A stretch of 52,188 nucleotides of DNA from Amycolatopsis orientalis DSM 43388 (GTDB taxonomy: Bacteria; Actinomycetota; Actinomycetes; Mycobacteriales; Pseudonocardiaceae): the NCBI RefSeq assembly GCF_000411975.1, contig NZ_ASXG01000005.1, positions 1 through 52,188 on the forward strand, written 5' to 3'. The notes under the pieces were generated by a model. That model made no database searches, was not told where the DNA came from, and saw only the letters and a program-made list of their open reading frames with translations. Positions 32,721 through 41,682 of the stretch are shown one piece after another. Position numbers and translations under genes: made by a program. Position 1 is the first letter of the stretch, and every line of letters begins with the position of its first letter.

Positions 32721-33251
32721 TCAGGCCGTGGCGGGCGGCGGCGGGCGGAGCGCCAGCTTGGCGAGCAGCTCGCGTCCCTGCTCCGCGCTGCGCGGCTGGC
32801 ACAGCACGTCGTACCGGCCGGCGACAAGCTGGCTCGCCGACGAGAAATCGCGGCGGCCGCGGGAGGCGCGGTAGCCGATCGCGGAGAACGCCAGCCCGGA
32901 CAGCACGCCCAGCACCAGGCCGGTCAGCAACTGCAGCGTGAACCCGCCGGTGTTGACGAACATCCCCAGCAACAGCCCGGCGAACAGGCCGAACCACGCG
33001 CCCGACATCGCGCCCGCGGCCAGCACGCGGCCCCACGACAGCCGTCCGATGACGCGTTCGACCAGCATCAGGTCGACGCCGACGATCGTCACGTCGGTGA
33101 CCGCGAACTCGCTTTCGGCCAGGAAATCGACCGCTTGCTGCGCCTCGCCGTAGGTCGAGTACGACCCGATCGGCCAGCCGGTGGGCGGCGTCGGGAGCCG
33201 CGGCAGCCCGGCCGGGCCCTGACCGCCACCACCAAAGGGACTGCTCACCAT
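32721..33251 (-). CDS. General-stress-type membrane protein
   Basis: About 176 aa: a Gly/Pro-rich lead, a ferredoxin-like strand-helix domain (SYSTYGEAQQAVDFLAES then VTIVGVDLMLVERV, the general stress protein 17M pattern), then a glycine-rich pair of membrane segments (about 80-125) and a C-terminal strand. Start codons at 33254, 33251 and 33248 are all possible; AGGTG upstream favours the inner ones. It stands alone, upstream of the acyl-CoA dehydrogenase end. Confidence 0.8.
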   Translation of the reverse strand: MVSSPFGGGGQGPAGLPRLPTPPTGWPIGSYSTYGEAQQAVDFLAESEFAVTDVTIVGVDLMLVERVIGRLSWGRVLAAGAMSGAWFGLFAGLLLGMFVNTGGFTLQLLTGLVLGVLSGLAFSAIGYRASRGRRDFSSASQLVAGRYDVLCQPRSAEQGRELLAKLALRPPPPATA

Positions 33252-33329
33252 CATCACCTGCGCTCGTCCGGTCCGAGGGTTCCATCTTGTCAAGAACCGG
33301 ACGAGCGCGCGAACTCCGGCGAAGCGGGG

Positions 33330-34520
33330 TCAGACCTGGTAATCCCGCAGGAGGCCGCGGCTGATGATGGTTTTCTGGATCTCGCTGGTGCCCTCGCCGA
33401 TCAGCAGGAACGGGGCCTCGCGCATGAGGCGCTCGATCTCGTATTCCTTCGAGTAGCCGTAGCCGCCGTGGATCCGGAACGCCTCCTGGGTCACCTCGGC
33501 GCAGTACTCGCTGGCGATCAGCTTCGCCATCCCGGCCTCGACGTCGTTGCGCGCGCCGGAATCCTTGAGCCGCGCCGCGTTGACCATCATCAGGTGCGCG
33601 GCCTCGACCTTGGTGGCCATCTCCGCGAGCTTGAACGCGATCGCCTGGTGCTGGGCGATCGGCTTGCCGAACGTCGACCGCTGCTGCGCGTACGCGATCG
33701 CCAGCTCGAACGACCGGATCGCGATCCCGCACGCCCGCGCCGCCACGTTCACCCGGCCGACCTCGACGCCGTCCATCATGTACGAGAAGCCCTTGCCCGG
33801 AGCGTTCCCCAGCACCTTGTCCGCGCCGATCTTGAAGCCGTCGAACACCGCCTCGGTGGTGTCCACGCCCTTGTAGCCCATTTTGTCGATCTTGCCCGGG
33901 ATCGTCAGCCCCGGAAGCACCTCGCCGAACCCCGACGGCTTCTCCACCAGGAACGTCGTCAGGTTCTGGTGCGCCTTCTCCGCGCCCTCGTCCGTCTTCA
34001 CCAACAGCGCGATCAAGTTCGAGGACCCGCCGTTGGTCAGCCACATCTTCGCGCCGTCGATCACGTAATCCTCGCCGTCGCGGCGAGCGCGGGTCTTGAT
34101 CGCCGCCACGTCGGACCCGAGATCGGGCTCGGACATCGAGAACGAGCCGCGGACCTCGCCGGTCGCCATCCGGGGCAGGAAGTGCTGCTTCTGCTCCGGC
34201 GTCCCGTGCTGCTTGATCATGTGCGCCACGATGAAGTGCGTGTTGATGACGCCGGACACGCTCATCCAGCCGCGCGCGATCTCCTCGACCACCAGGGCGT
34301 AGGTCAGCAGCGATTCGCCGAGGCCGCCGTACTCCTCCGGGATGGTGAGCCCGAACAGGCCCATCTCCTTCATGCCCTCGACGATGTCCGCCGGATACTC
34401 GTCGGCGTGCTCCAGCGCCTGCGCGTGCGGGATGATCTCCTTGTCCACGAACGACCGCACCGTGGACAGAATCTCCTGCTGCACATCGGTCAGACCGGCG
34501 GTCCTGGCGAGACGGGCCAT
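33330..34520 (-). CDS. Acyl-CoA dehydrogenase
   Basis: A 396-aa acyl-CoA dehydrogenase with N-terminal helical, middle beta (FSMSEPDLGSD, KMWLTNGG) and C-terminal helical domains. The catalytic glutamate is probably in EGTSEIQ near the end, as in short-chain/isovaleryl types, and the FAD/ETF-contacting RIHGGYGYSKEYEIERLMRE stretch is intact. It oxidises an acyl-CoA to the enoyl-CoA, passing electrons to ETF. The ATG at 34520 has AAGGGAG upstream. No linked beta-oxidation gene is adjacent; an enoyl-CoA hydratase lies far off at 51165. Confidence 0.92.
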   Translation of the reverse strand: MARLARTAGLTDVQQEILSTVRSFVDKEIIPHAQALEHADEYPADIVEGMKEMGLFGLTIPEEYGGLGESLLTYALVVEEIARGWMSVSGVINTHFIVAHMIKQHGTPEQKQHFLPRMATGEVRGSFSMSEPDLGSDVAAIKTRARRDGEDYVIDGAKMWLTNGGSSNLIALLVKTDEGAEKAHQNLTTFLVEKPSGFGEVLPGLTIPGKIDKMGYKGVDTTEAVFDGFKIGADKVLGNAPGKGFSYMMDGVEVGRVNVAARACGIAIRSFELAIAYAQQRSTFGKPIAQHQAIAFKLAEMATKVEAAHLMMVNAARLKDSGARNDVEAGMAKLIASEYCAEVTQEAFRIHGGYGYSKEYEIERLMREAPFLLIGEGTSEIQKTIISRGLLRDYQV

Positions 34521-34678
34521 CGGTGGGCTCCCTTCGGCGGTGCGCACCGGGGCTCCCGGCACTGGGGTTACCGCGGAGTATGACTGGTTCGCGTCCGGGC
34601 TGCTATGAGGGTGCTCACGCCCGGCCCCGGTTTCCCCCGTTAGGCTGCTGATCCACCGAAACCGCGAGAAGGATCCCG

Positions 34679-35023
34679 ATGAGCGAGGCCAGCGAGGACC
34701 GGGACGAGCCCTCCGGCCGCGACGGCTACGAGCACCCGTCCTACGAACACCAGCCCTACCCGCCGCGGGGTCCGCAGGCAGGCGCGGGGCTCGCGCTCGG
34801 GTCGCTGGTGTGCTCGATCGCCGGGTTCGTGCTGTGCGCGCCGATGGCCGTCGCGGGGATCGTGATGGGGCACGTCGCCTTCCACCGGGCCCGGCGCGGC
34901 CGCGGCACCGGCGGCGCGCTGGCGGTCGCCGGGTTCGTGATCGGCTACGCCGCGCTGATCGTCTGGATCGTCTTCGTCCCGATGATCGTGCGCGCGCTGG
35001 TCCGGTCCGGAGTTTTCGGCTGA
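34679..35023 (+). CDS. DUF4190 membrane protein
   Basis: A 114-aa protein: an acidic, tyrosine/proline-rich lead of about 35 residues (SYEHQPYPPRG), then two membrane segments flanking a conserved GHVAFHRARRG turn, the DUF4190 pattern. AAGGA lies upstream of the ATG. A paralogue follows 58 nt downstream. Function unknown. Confidence 0.85.
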   Translation: MSEASEDRDEPSGRDGYEHPSYEHQPYPPRGPQAGAGLALGSLVCSIAGFVLCAPMAVAGIVMGHVAFHRARRGRGTGGALAVAGFVIGYAALIVWIVFVPMIVRALVRSGVFG

Positions 35024-35081
35024 TGCCGCCGCGATTCCCCGGTAGCGTCGTCCTTCGAACCCGGCACCCGAGGGAGCCCCG

Positions 35082-35675
35082 ATGACCACTCCGTCCGACC
35101 GCGACCCGGCGCCGTACGAGCCGCCGCCGACCGCGGACCCCGCTCCCTACGAACCGCCGGCCACCGCCGAGCCCGCGCCGTACGAGGCTCCGGCGGACGC
35201 CGTCTCGCCCGTCGCGGAGCCGGACTCGCCGGTTCCGCCGCCGGGGTGGACCGCGCCCGACCCGGGCCCGGTCGCGGTGCTGCCGGGCGAGCAGCCGCCG
35301 GCCGCCGCACCACCGCCCGCGACGCCGTATCCCGTTGCGCCGCAACCGGATCCGTTCGCGCCGCCGCCCGCGTACCAGAGCTTCCCGGCTCCGCCGCCGT
35401 ACGGCGCGGCCTACCAGCCGTACCCGAACAGCAGCGACAGCGGACTCGCGACCGGCGCGCTGGTGTGCTCGCTGATCGGGCTGTTGACCTGCGTACTCGC
35501 GATTCCCGGCATCGCGATGGGGCACGTCGCGCTGGCCAAGGCCAACCGCAACGAAGCGGGCGGACGCACCATGGCGCTCTCGGCCGTGGTGCTCGGCTAC
35601 GTGACCGTCGCGCTGTGGGGCAGTTTCTTCGTGACGCTGATGGTCCTCGGCTTCAACGGCTACCTCGACCGCTGA
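35082..35675 (+). CDS. DUF4190 membrane protein with Pro-rich repeats
   Basis: A 197-aa paralogue of the preceding protein. The first 115 residues are Pro/Ala-rich with three 11-residue repeats (DPAPYEPPPTA type). Two membrane segments (about 125-147 and 163-190) frame GHVALAKANRNEAGG. GAGGGAG lies upstream of the ATG. Its end overlaps the end of the convergent SPFH gene by 16 bp. Confidence 0.85.
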   Translation: MTTPSDRDPAPYEPPPTADPAPYEPPATAEPAPYEAPADAVSPVAEPDSPVPPPGWTAPDPGPVAVLPGEQPPAAAPPPATPYPVAPQPDPFAPPPAYQSFPAPPPYGAAYQPYPNSSDSGLATGALVCSLIGLLTCVLAIPGIAMGHVALAKANRNEAGGRTMALSAVVLGYVTVALWGSFFVTLMVLGFNGYLDR

Positions 35676-36544
35676 TCCGGCACCTCGCTCGCCTCGCCCT
35701 CGAGCGGGGCGACCTGGCCGTTGCCGACCTTTTCCGGGACCGACTCCGCGGGAGACCGCGGCTCCGGCGGTTTGCCGGCCGGTTTCGCCGACGGGTCGGT
35801 CCGCGCGTCCAGGAAGCGCAGCAACTCCACCGGGAACGGCAGCACCAGCGTCGAGTTCTTCTCCGCCGACACCTGCACCACCGTCTCCAGCAGCCGCAGT
35901 TGCAGCGCCGCCGGGGTGTCCGCCATCGTCGCGGCGGCCTGGGCGAGCTTGTGCGACGCCTGCAGTTCGCCGTCCGCGGAGATCACCCGGGCGCGGCGTT
36001 CGCGTTCGGCTTCGGCCTGGCGCGACATCGAGCGTTTCATCGATTCCGGCAGCGCGACGTCCTTGATCTCCACCCGGTCGATGTGGATGCCCCAGTCCAG
36101 CGCCGGGCTGTCGATCATCAACTCGAGGCCCTGGTTGAGCCGTTCGCGGTTCGACAGCAGGTCGTCCAGATCGCTCTTGCCGATGATGGACCGCAGCGAC
36201 GTCTGCGCGACCTGGCCGATCGCCGACCGGTAGTCCTGCACGTGAACCGCGGCCAGCACCGGGTCGATCACCTTGAAGTACACGACCGCGTCCACCCGGA
36301 CCGTGACGTTGTCGCGGGTGATGCCGTCCTGCGCGGGCACCGGCAGCGTCACGACCTGCATGTTCACCTTCTGGATGCGGTCGGCGATCGGCAGCAGCAG
36401 CGCGAGTCCCGGCTCGCGGACCTGCGGGCGCACCCGGCCGAACCGGAACACCAGCCCGCGCTCGTACTGTTTGACCACGCGCACCGCGGAGGCGAGCCAA
36501 GCCCCGCCCGCGACGACCACCGCGCTGACAATCTCGACGATCAT
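35660..36544 (-). CDS. SPFH/band 7 (slipin-type) protein
   Basis: A 294-aa slipin: one N-terminal membrane segment (about 3-20), then the SPFH domain (VVKQYERGLVFRFGRV, PVPAQDGITRDNVTVRVDAV) and a coiled region with ESMKRSMSRQAEAERERRAR. The C-terminal 45 residues are Pro/Glu-rich. Such proteins form oligomers that organise membrane microdomains; slipins often pair with a NfeD protease partner, which I do not see nearby. The ATG at 36544 follows GGGAG. Confidence 0.9.
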   Translation of the reverse strand: MIVEIVSAVVVAGGAWLASAVRVVKQYERGLVFRFGRVRPQVREPGLALLLPIADRIQKVNMQVVTLPVPAQDGITRDNVTVRVDAVVYFKVIDPVLAAVHVQDYRSAIGQVAQTSLRSIIGKSDLDDLLSNRERLNQGLELMIDSPALDWGIHIDRVEIKDVALPESMKRSMSRQAEAERERRARVISADGELQASHKLAQAAATMADTPAALQLRLLETVVQVSAEKNSTLVLPFPVELLRFLDARTDPSAKPAGKPPEPRSPAESVPEKVGNGQVAPLEGEASEVPDQRSR

Positions 36545-36638
36545 GGCAGCTCCCGGGTTCGCCAAACCCTTATTCGTTCACTGTACGCGCGCGCGACAGC
36601 CCCGGAAACGGTTTGCGCGGCCGACCAGGATGGGCGTT

Positions 36639-37544
36639 GTGACCGGTTTGAACATCCCGCCCGTCTTCGCTGAACGCGCGCCGAAGGTGCTCGGTCCGGA
36701 AGCTGTCCCGTGGCTCGCGTCGCTGCCGTCGCTCGCGCAGCGGTACGCCCGGAAGTGGGGGCTGGAATTCGAGGACACCGCCCGGCACGGCTACGTCGGC
36801 GTCGTCCAGCCCGCCCGGCGCGCGGACGGCTCCCGCGTCGTGCTGAAACTCGGCTGGGTGGAAGAAGAATCGCGCGACGAGCCGCTCGCACTGTCCACCT
36901 GGGCCGGTCGAGGATCGGTGCTGCTGCACGAATCCGCGCCCGAGGACGGCGCGATGCTGCTGGAGCGGCTCGACGACAGCCGGACGCTGGACGACGAACC
37001 GCTGCTGCCCGCGGTCGAAATCCTGAGCGAACTCGCCCGCAGGCTCGCCGTGCCCGCGCCCGCCGCGCTCACCCGGACGCTGTCCGGTCTCGCCGGGGAA
37101 CTGCTCGAAGAACTGCCGCGCTCGTGGCGGGAACTGGGCGAACCGCTCCCCCGCCGCGAACTGGACGCGGCGCTGGAGGTCTGCCGCGACCTCGGTCCGG
37201 AAGCGGGAAACGCGCTGGTGAACGAGGACCTGCACTACGAAAACGTGCTGTCCGCCGCGCGCGAGCCGTGGCTGGTGATCGACCCGAAACCGCTCGCCGG
37301 CGACCTCGAATTCGGGGCGCTTTCCTTGCTGTGGAACCGGTTCAGCGAATCCACACTGGACTCGAAGCTCGCCGCGAGCGGTCTGGACCGCGACCGCGCC
37401 AAAGCGTGGACCCTCGTCCGGGCCGTGCAGAACCGGCTGTGGCACGCCCAGGATCTGGTGGATTTCGGCGGATTGCCCGAGGACGACGACGGGCCCTCCG
37501 CCGCCGCGCTGCCCGCGCTGACCCGATGGGCACTGGCTAGCTGA
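36639..37544 (+). CDS. Aminoglycoside/hydroxyurea phosphotransferase-like kinase
   Basis: About 301 aa. The catalytic loop VNEDLHYENVL and the metal-binding VIDPKPLAGDLEFG match the APH(6)/hydroxyurea phosphotransferase branch of the small-molecule kinase fold. The N-lobe has GYVGVVQPARRADGSRVVLKLGW with its lysine. Family members inactivate streptomycin or hydroxyurea, but many chromosomal copies have unknown substrates. I choose the GTG at 36639 since AGGA lies 8 nt upstream; an ATG at 36630 is possible. It is divergent from the SPFH gene. Confidence 0.85.
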   Translation: MTGLNIPPVFAERAPKVLGPEAVPWLASLPSLAQRYARKWGLEFEDTARHGYVGVVQPARRADGSRVVLKLGWVEEESRDEPLALSTWAGRGSVLLHESAPEDGAMLLERLDDSRTLDDEPLLPAVEILSELARRLAVPAPAALTRTLSGLAGELLEELPRSWRELGEPLPRRELDAALEVCRDLGPEAGNALVNEDLHYENVLSAAREPWLVIDPKPLAGDLEFGALSLLWNRFSESTLDSKLAASGLDRDRAKAWTLVRAVQNRLWHAQDLVDFGGLPEDDDGPSAAALPALTRWALAS

Positions 37545-37586
37545 GAATTCGCCGAGTCGCGGCACGAGCGCGCCGCGGCGCCAGCC

Positions 37587-37592
37587 GATAGT
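37587..37592 (+). promoter_or_regulatory. -10 box for MgtE-like/DUF1003 operon
   Basis: GATAGT ends 9 nt before the ATG at 37602, and no ribosome site is present, so the transcript is probably leaderless or nearly so. Confidence 0.4.
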
Positions 37593-37601
37593 GTCGGCGC
37601 C

Positions 37602-38912
37602 ATGGCGGGCACAAACCGGGTTTACGCAGCACAGCTCGCGGGTCTGCCGGTGTTCGGGCCCGACGGGGAATCGATCGGCAAGGTCCGCGACGTCGTGGCC
37701 GGGCTGCGGCTGGACCACCAGCCGCCGCGGATCCTCGGCATGGTCGTGGAGCTGGCGACCCGGCGGCGGGTGTTCGTGCCCATGCTGCGCGTCACCTCGA
37801 TCGAACCGAACGCCGTGACGCTGGCCACCGGTTCGGTCAACATGCGGCATTTCCACCAGCGGCCCAACGAGGTCCTGGTGTGCGGGCAGCTCCTCGACGC
37901 GCACGCGACGCTCGCCGGCACGGACACCCGGGTGACCGTGGTCGACGCGGCGATGGAACCGACCCGCACCCGGGACTGGGTGCTGGCGAAGGTCGCCGTC
38001 CGCGAACGGTCGGCCCGGCTGGCACTGGGCAGGCGGCGCGCCGCGATGCAGGTGCTGCCGTGGAACGAGGTCGGCGGACTCGGGCTCACCGACCTCTCCG
38101 GGCAGCCGCAAGGCGCGGGTCAGCTGCTGATGCTGTTCGACACGATGCGCGCGGTCGACGTCGCCGCGACCCTGCGCGACCTGCCGATGAAGCGCAGGCA
38201 CGAGGTCGCCGACGCGATGGACGACGAACGACTCGCGGACGTCATCGAGGAGCTTCCCGAGGACGACCAGAAGGAACTGCTGTCCTACCTCGCCGAGGAA
38301 CGCGCCGCGGACATCCTCGAGGCGATGAACCCGGACGACGCCGCCGACCTGCTCGCCGAACTCGCCCCGGCCGAGCAGAGCAGGCTGCTGGAACTGATGG
38401 AGCCGGAGGAATCCGCGCCGGTCAAACGGCTGCTGGCGTATTCGTCGGACACCGCGGGCGGGTTGATGACGCCGGAACCGGTGGTGCTTACGCCGGACGC
38501 GACGATCGCCGAGGCGCTCGCGCACATCCGCAACGCCGAACTCCCCGCCGCGCTCGCCAGCATGGTGTTCGTGTGCCGCCCGCCGACCGAAACGCCGACC
38601 GGCCGGTTCGTCGGCGTCGTGCACTTCCAGCGGCTGCTGCGCGAACCGCCCGCCGAACTGGTGGCCAGCGCGGTGGACACCGACCTCACCGCGTTGCGCC
38701 CGGAGGCGACGCTGTCCGAGGTCACCCGGTATTTCGCGGCGTACAACCTGGCCTGCGGCCCGGTCGTGGACGCCGAGGACCATCTGCTCGGCGCAGTCAC
38801 CGTCGACGACGTGCTCGACCATCTGCTGCCCGACGACTGGCGCGAAACCGGGCTGCACGATGTCACTGACGGCGCTGACAGTGCCGATCTTCAGGAGGCC
38901 GACCGTGGCTGA
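37602..38912 (+). CDS. MgtE-N/CBS protein without membrane domain
   Basis: A 436-aa soluble protein. The first 160 residues look like two PRC-barrel-type halves (GESIGKVRDVVAGL, MQVLPWNEVGGLG). An MgtE N-domain with superhelical repeats (LPEDDQKELLSYLAEERAAD, NPDDAADLLAELAP) and two CBS domains follow (PEPVVLTPDATIAEAL; RPEATLSEVTRYFAAY). The five membrane helices of a real MgtE channel are missing. It resembles Rv1232c by recall. It likely senses Mg2+ or a nucleotide for some partner. The DUF1003 gene overlaps its end by 8 bp. Confidence 0.87.
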   Translation: MAGTNRVYAAQLAGLPVFGPDGESIGKVRDVVAGLRLDHQPPRILGMVVELATRRRVFVPMLRVTSIEPNAVTLATGSVNMRHFHQRPNEVLVCGQLLDAHATLAGTDTRVTVVDAAMEPTRTRDWVLAKVAVRERSARLALGRRRAAMQVLPWNEVGGLGLTDLSGQPQGAGQLLMLFDTMRAVDVAATLRDLPMKRRHEVADAMDDERLADVIEELPEDDQKELLSYLAEERAADILEAMNPDDAADLLAELAPAEQSRLLELMEPEESAPVKRLLAYSSDTAGGLMTPEPVVLTPDATIAEALAHIRNAELPAALASMVFVCRPPTETPTGRFVGVVHFQRLLREPPAELVASAVDTDLTALRPEATLSEVTRYFAAYNLACGPVVDAEDHLLGAVTVDDVLDHLLPDDWRETGLHDVTDGADSADLQEADRG

Positions 38913-39402
38913 ACTCAGGACCGGCCGCAGGCTCGACCAGCCGCGCAGCCAGGCCCGCCTGCGGCTGAACATCGACCCGGACACCTTCGGCCGCTTCACC
39001 GAGCGGGTCGCGCGGTTCCTCGGCACCGGGAAGTACCTGTTCTGGCAGACGCTGATCGTGGTCGTCTGGATCACGCTGAACCTGGCCGCGGTGTCGCTGC
39101 GGTGGGACCCGTACCCGTTCATCCTGCTCAACCTGGCGTTCTCGACGCAGGCCGCGTACGCCGCGCCGCTGATCCTGCTCGCGCAGAACCGGCAGGACGA
39201 CCGGGACCGGGTGTCGCTGGAGGAGGACCGCACGCGCGCCGCGCAGACCAAGGCGGACACCGAGTACCTGGCCCGCGAACTGGCGGCGCTGCGGCTGGCC
39301 ATCGGCGAGGTCGCGACCCGCGATTACCTGCGCAGCGAACTCGACCGGCTGCGCGATGATCTCGACGTGGACTCCAAGCCGCGCAAGGCGAAACAAAGCT
39401 GA
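38905..39402 (+). CDS. DUF1003 membrane protein
   Basis: A 165-aa DUF1003 protein: two membrane segments (about 45-63 and 73-93), the conserved QAAYAAPLILLAQNRQDDRD region, then a coiled-coil tail (about 95-150) rich in Arg and Glu. The GTG at 38905 is chosen for the perfect AGGAGG 7 nt upstream; it starts inside the MgtE-like gene. The two are probably partners, as the membrane half and the sensor half of a split system. Confidence 0.88.
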   Translation: MAELRTGRRLDQPRSQARLRLNIDPDTFGRFTERVARFLGTGKYLFWQTLIVVVWITLNLAAVSLRWDPYPFILLNLAFSTQAAYAAPLILLAQNRQDDRDRVSLEEDRTRAAQTKADTEYLARELAALRLAIGEVATRDYLRSELDRLRDDLDVDSKPRKAKQS

Positions 39403-39415
39403 ACTGGGCAGTACG

Positions 39416-39421
39416 TACGAT
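39416..39421 (+). promoter_or_regulatory. -10 box for leaderless mrp
   Basis: TACGAT ends 6 nt before the GTG at 39428. Confidence 0.4.
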
Positions 39422-39427
39422 GGAAGC

Positions 39428-40573
39428 GTGACTGGTACACAGCAGCTCCCCAGCGTCGACGACGTCCGCAGCGCGCTGAAGGACGTGTACGACCCGGAAA
39501 TCAAAAAACCGATCACCGACCTCGGCATGGTCAAGGACGTGGCGGTCGGCGACGACGGGCTGGTCACCGTCGGGATTTACCTCACGGTCGCGGGCTGTCC
39601 GCTGAAGGCGACGCTGACCGAGGACACCAAGAAGGCGGTGTCGAAGCTCCCCGGCGTCGCCGACGTGCGGGTCGAACTGGACGTGATGAGCGACGAGCAG
39701 CGTGCTGAGCTGCGCAAATCGTTGCGCGGGGACGCGGCGGAGCCGGTCATTCCGTTCGCGCAGCCGGGTTCGATGACGCGGGTGTACTGCGTGGCGTCGG
39801 GCAAGGGCGGCGTCGGCAAATCGTCGGTGACGGTGAACCTCGCCGTGGCGATGGCCGAGCGCGGGCTGTCAGTCGGCGTGGTGGACGCGGACATCTACGG
39901 CCACTCGGTGCCGCGCATGCTGGGCGCGCGCGAGAAGCCGACCAAGGTCGACACGATGATCATGCCGCCGCAGGCGCACGGCGTGAAGGTCATCTCCATC
40001 GGCATGTTCACGCCGGGCAACACCCCGGTCGTGTGGCGCGGCCCGATGCTGCACCGCGCGCTGCAGCAGTTCCTGGCCGACGTGTTCTGGGGCGACCTGG
40101 ACATCCTGCTGCTGGACCTGCCGCCGGGCACCGGCGACATCGCGATTTCGGTGGCACAGCTGATTCCGAACGCGGAAATCCTCGTGGTGACCACGCCGCA
40201 GCAGGCCGCCGCCGAGGTGGCCGAGCGCGCCGGCGCGATCGCGATGCAGACGCGCCAGCGCGTGGCGGGCGTGATCGAGAACATGTCGTGGCTGGAAACC
40301 CCGACCGGCGAACGCATCGAGGTCTTCGGCGCGGGCGGCGGCCAGACGGTGGCGGACTCGCTGTCGAAGTCGGTGGGCTCCACCGTGCCGCTGCTCGGCC
40401 AGGTCCCGCTGGACCCGCGGCTGCGCGAGCAGGGCGACGAGGGCACGCCGATCGTGCTGGCCGAACCGGACGCCCCGGCCTCGCTGGTGCTGAAGGACGC
40501 GGCGAAGCAGCTGTCGGTCCGGGCGCGCGGCCTGGCCGGGATGATGCTGAACGTCAGCCCCGCCGGTCGCTGA
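39428..40573 (+). CDS. mrp: Mrp/NBP35-type iron-sulfur carrier ATPase
   Basis: A 381-aa protein with an N-terminal MIP18/DUF59 domain (DVYDPEIKKPITDLGMV, AGCPLKATL, about 12-90) and a C-terminal ParA-like ATPase with deviant Walker A GKGGVGKSS (about 119-127), switch DADIYGHSVPRM and LLDLPPGTGD. It is thought to carry and pass on Fe-S clusters. The usual CxxC after the VIENMS motif is absent here (ENMSWLETPTGE), as I recall for actinobacterial forms. Start GTG at 39428 is leaderless-type. A strong terminator follows. Confidence 0.92.
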   Translation: MTGTQQLPSVDDVRSALKDVYDPEIKKPITDLGMVKDVAVGDDGLVTVGIYLTVAGCPLKATLTEDTKKAVSKLPGVADVRVELDVMSDEQRAELRKSLRGDAAEPVIPFAQPGSMTRVYCVASGKGGVGKSSVTVNLAVAMAERGLSVGVVDADIYGHSVPRMLGAREKPTKVDTMIMPPQAHGVKVISIGMFTPGNTPVVWRGPMLHRALQQFLADVFWGDLDILLLDLPPGTGDIAISVAQLIPNAEILVVTTPQQAAAEVAERAGAIAMQTRQRVAGVIENMSWLETPTGERIEVFGAGGGQTVADSLSKSVGSTVPLLGQVPLDPRLREQGDEGTPIVLAEPDAPASLVLKDAAKQLSVRARGLAGMMLNVSPAGR

Positions 40574-40589
40574 TCCTGCTTAGCGAAAA

Positions 40590-40626
40590 GCGGCGTGCCC
40601 CTGGTTCAGGGGCACGCCGCCTTTTT
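40590..40626 (+). terminator. Rho-independent terminator of mrp
   Basis: GCGGCGTGCCCC (40590-40601) pairs perfectly with GGGGCACGCCGC (40609-40620) around a 7-nt loop, followed by CTTTTT. It is the only textbook terminator with a U-run I see here. Confidence 0.92.
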
Positions 40627-40632
40627 GGATTC

Positions 40633-41139
40633 TCAGGAGGCGTGCACAGTCACCAGCAGCGCCCCGGACTCGCGGAGCGTCACCTTGGTGTCGCCCGGCT
40701 TGGTCACCGTCCAGTCGATGTCCTCGGGCTTCTTCGCGGACACGTCGCCCGACTTGTCCGGCAGGTCCTGGACGTCGATGTTCTGCGGCTGGTCGGACGA
40801 CACGAGGATCTTCACCTTGTTGCCGACCTTCACATCGACGACCCCGGCCGGCGGCGTGACCTTCCCGCCCTGGTAGGCGACGGTGATCAGCACGTCCACG
40901 CCTGCCTCGCCGGTCTCTGCGCCGCGCTTGACGTTCGGCTGCTCACCGGTGGCGTTGCCGTTCCCGGGGGCGCTCGACGGAGCGTTCGACGGGGCCGAAG
41001 AGGACGGCATCGCCGGGGCGGGCACCGAAGTGTAGGTGGCGGGCGCCTTGGTGCTGGGCTCGTCGTCGGCACTGCACCCGGCGACGGCGAAGGCGGCCGC
41101 AGCGATCGTTCCGGCCAGCGCAGCCGCACGGCGTGACAT
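40633..41139 (-). CDS. Secreted lipoprotein with cupredoxin-like domain
   Basis: A 168-aa lipoprotein: signal peptide with lipobox AVAGC (Cys near 22), a Ser/Pro/Ala linker to about residue 75, then a 90-residue beta domain (VDVLITVAYQGGKVTPP, VKVGNKVKILVSSDQPQNID, LRESGALLVTVHAS). The fold resembles cupredoxin-type domains, but the usual copper ligands (Cys, Met and paired His) are not seen apart from a lone His near the end. GGAGG precedes the ATG. Function unknown. Confidence 0.8.
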   Translation of the reverse strand: MSRRAAALAGTIAAAAFAVAGCSADDEPSTKAPATYTSVPAPAMPSSSAPSNAPSSAPGNGNATGEQPNVKRGAETGEAGVDVLITVAYQGGKVTPPAGVVDVKVGNKVKILVSSDQPQNIDVQDLPDKSGDVSAKKPEDIDWTVTKPGDTKVTLRESGALLVTVHAS

Positions 41140-41253
41140 ATCGGGAACCTCCAGGGTCGGTTGAGCTGATGCCCTGAGGCTACCCAGCCTGATCAGCGCG
41201 TCGCGCGTCGGCTTAGCCCGTCGTGACCGGCGCTTCCCGCGGCGGCGCGAGGA

Positions 41254-41682
41254 TCAGGTGGCGTCCGGGTCGATCGGCGGGCGCTCGCCCGGCTTCAGCG
41301 GTTCCGGCTGCGGCACCGCGGTCTGCGGTTTGATCGTCGGCGCCCCGTTGGAACCGTGGGAACCGTTCGAGCCGTTGAGGTCGTTTTTGAAGCCGTTCAG
41401 GCCCAGCGGGTCCGAATCACCGTCGAACAGATGCTGCGTGACGACCCGCTTCGGGTCGAGATTGCGCAGGCCGCGCAGGTCTTCGAGGGGTTTGCGCAGC
41501 TGGTCGAACTCGGGACCCATTTCCTCGCGCAGCTGCTCGCGCGCGCCGGTCGCGAAGTCGCGGGCCTTGCGGACGCTCCTCGCCAACCAGGCCGCCGCCT
41601 CGGGCAGCCGTTCGGGTCCGAGAATGAAAAGCCCCGCGATGATGAGCACGAGGATCTCGCCCCAGCCGACACTGTCGAACAC
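41254..41682 (-). CDS. tatB: Sec-independent translocase subunit TatB
   Basis: A 142-aa TatB: short N-tail, one membrane segment with the FxxG..E/LxPxR hinge ([20 protein letters not shown] then LGPERLPE), an amphipathic helix and a disordered Gly/Asn/Pro tail. TatB binds twin-arginine signal peptides with TatC. tatA/tatC are not in the window. The GTG at 41682 has GGAGG upstream. It lies downstream of htrA on the same strand, the mycobacterial order I recall. Confidence 0.93.
   Translation of the reverse strand: MFDSVGWGEILVLIIAGLFILGPERLPEAAAWLARSVRKARDFATGAREQLREEMGPEFDQLRKPLEDLRGLRNLDPKRVVTQHLFDGDSDPLGLNGFKNDLNGSNGSHGSNGAPTIKPQTAVPQPEPLKPGERPPIDPDAT

Noticed and set aside
36570..39302. 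910-codon open frame on the minus strand
   Set aside because: Antisense to the kinase and MgtE-like genes, which have family motifs; no start signal.
39428..40573. ParA partition ATPase
   Set aside because: The MIP18-type N-terminal domain and GKGGVGKSS/VIENMS motifs mark it as Mrp.
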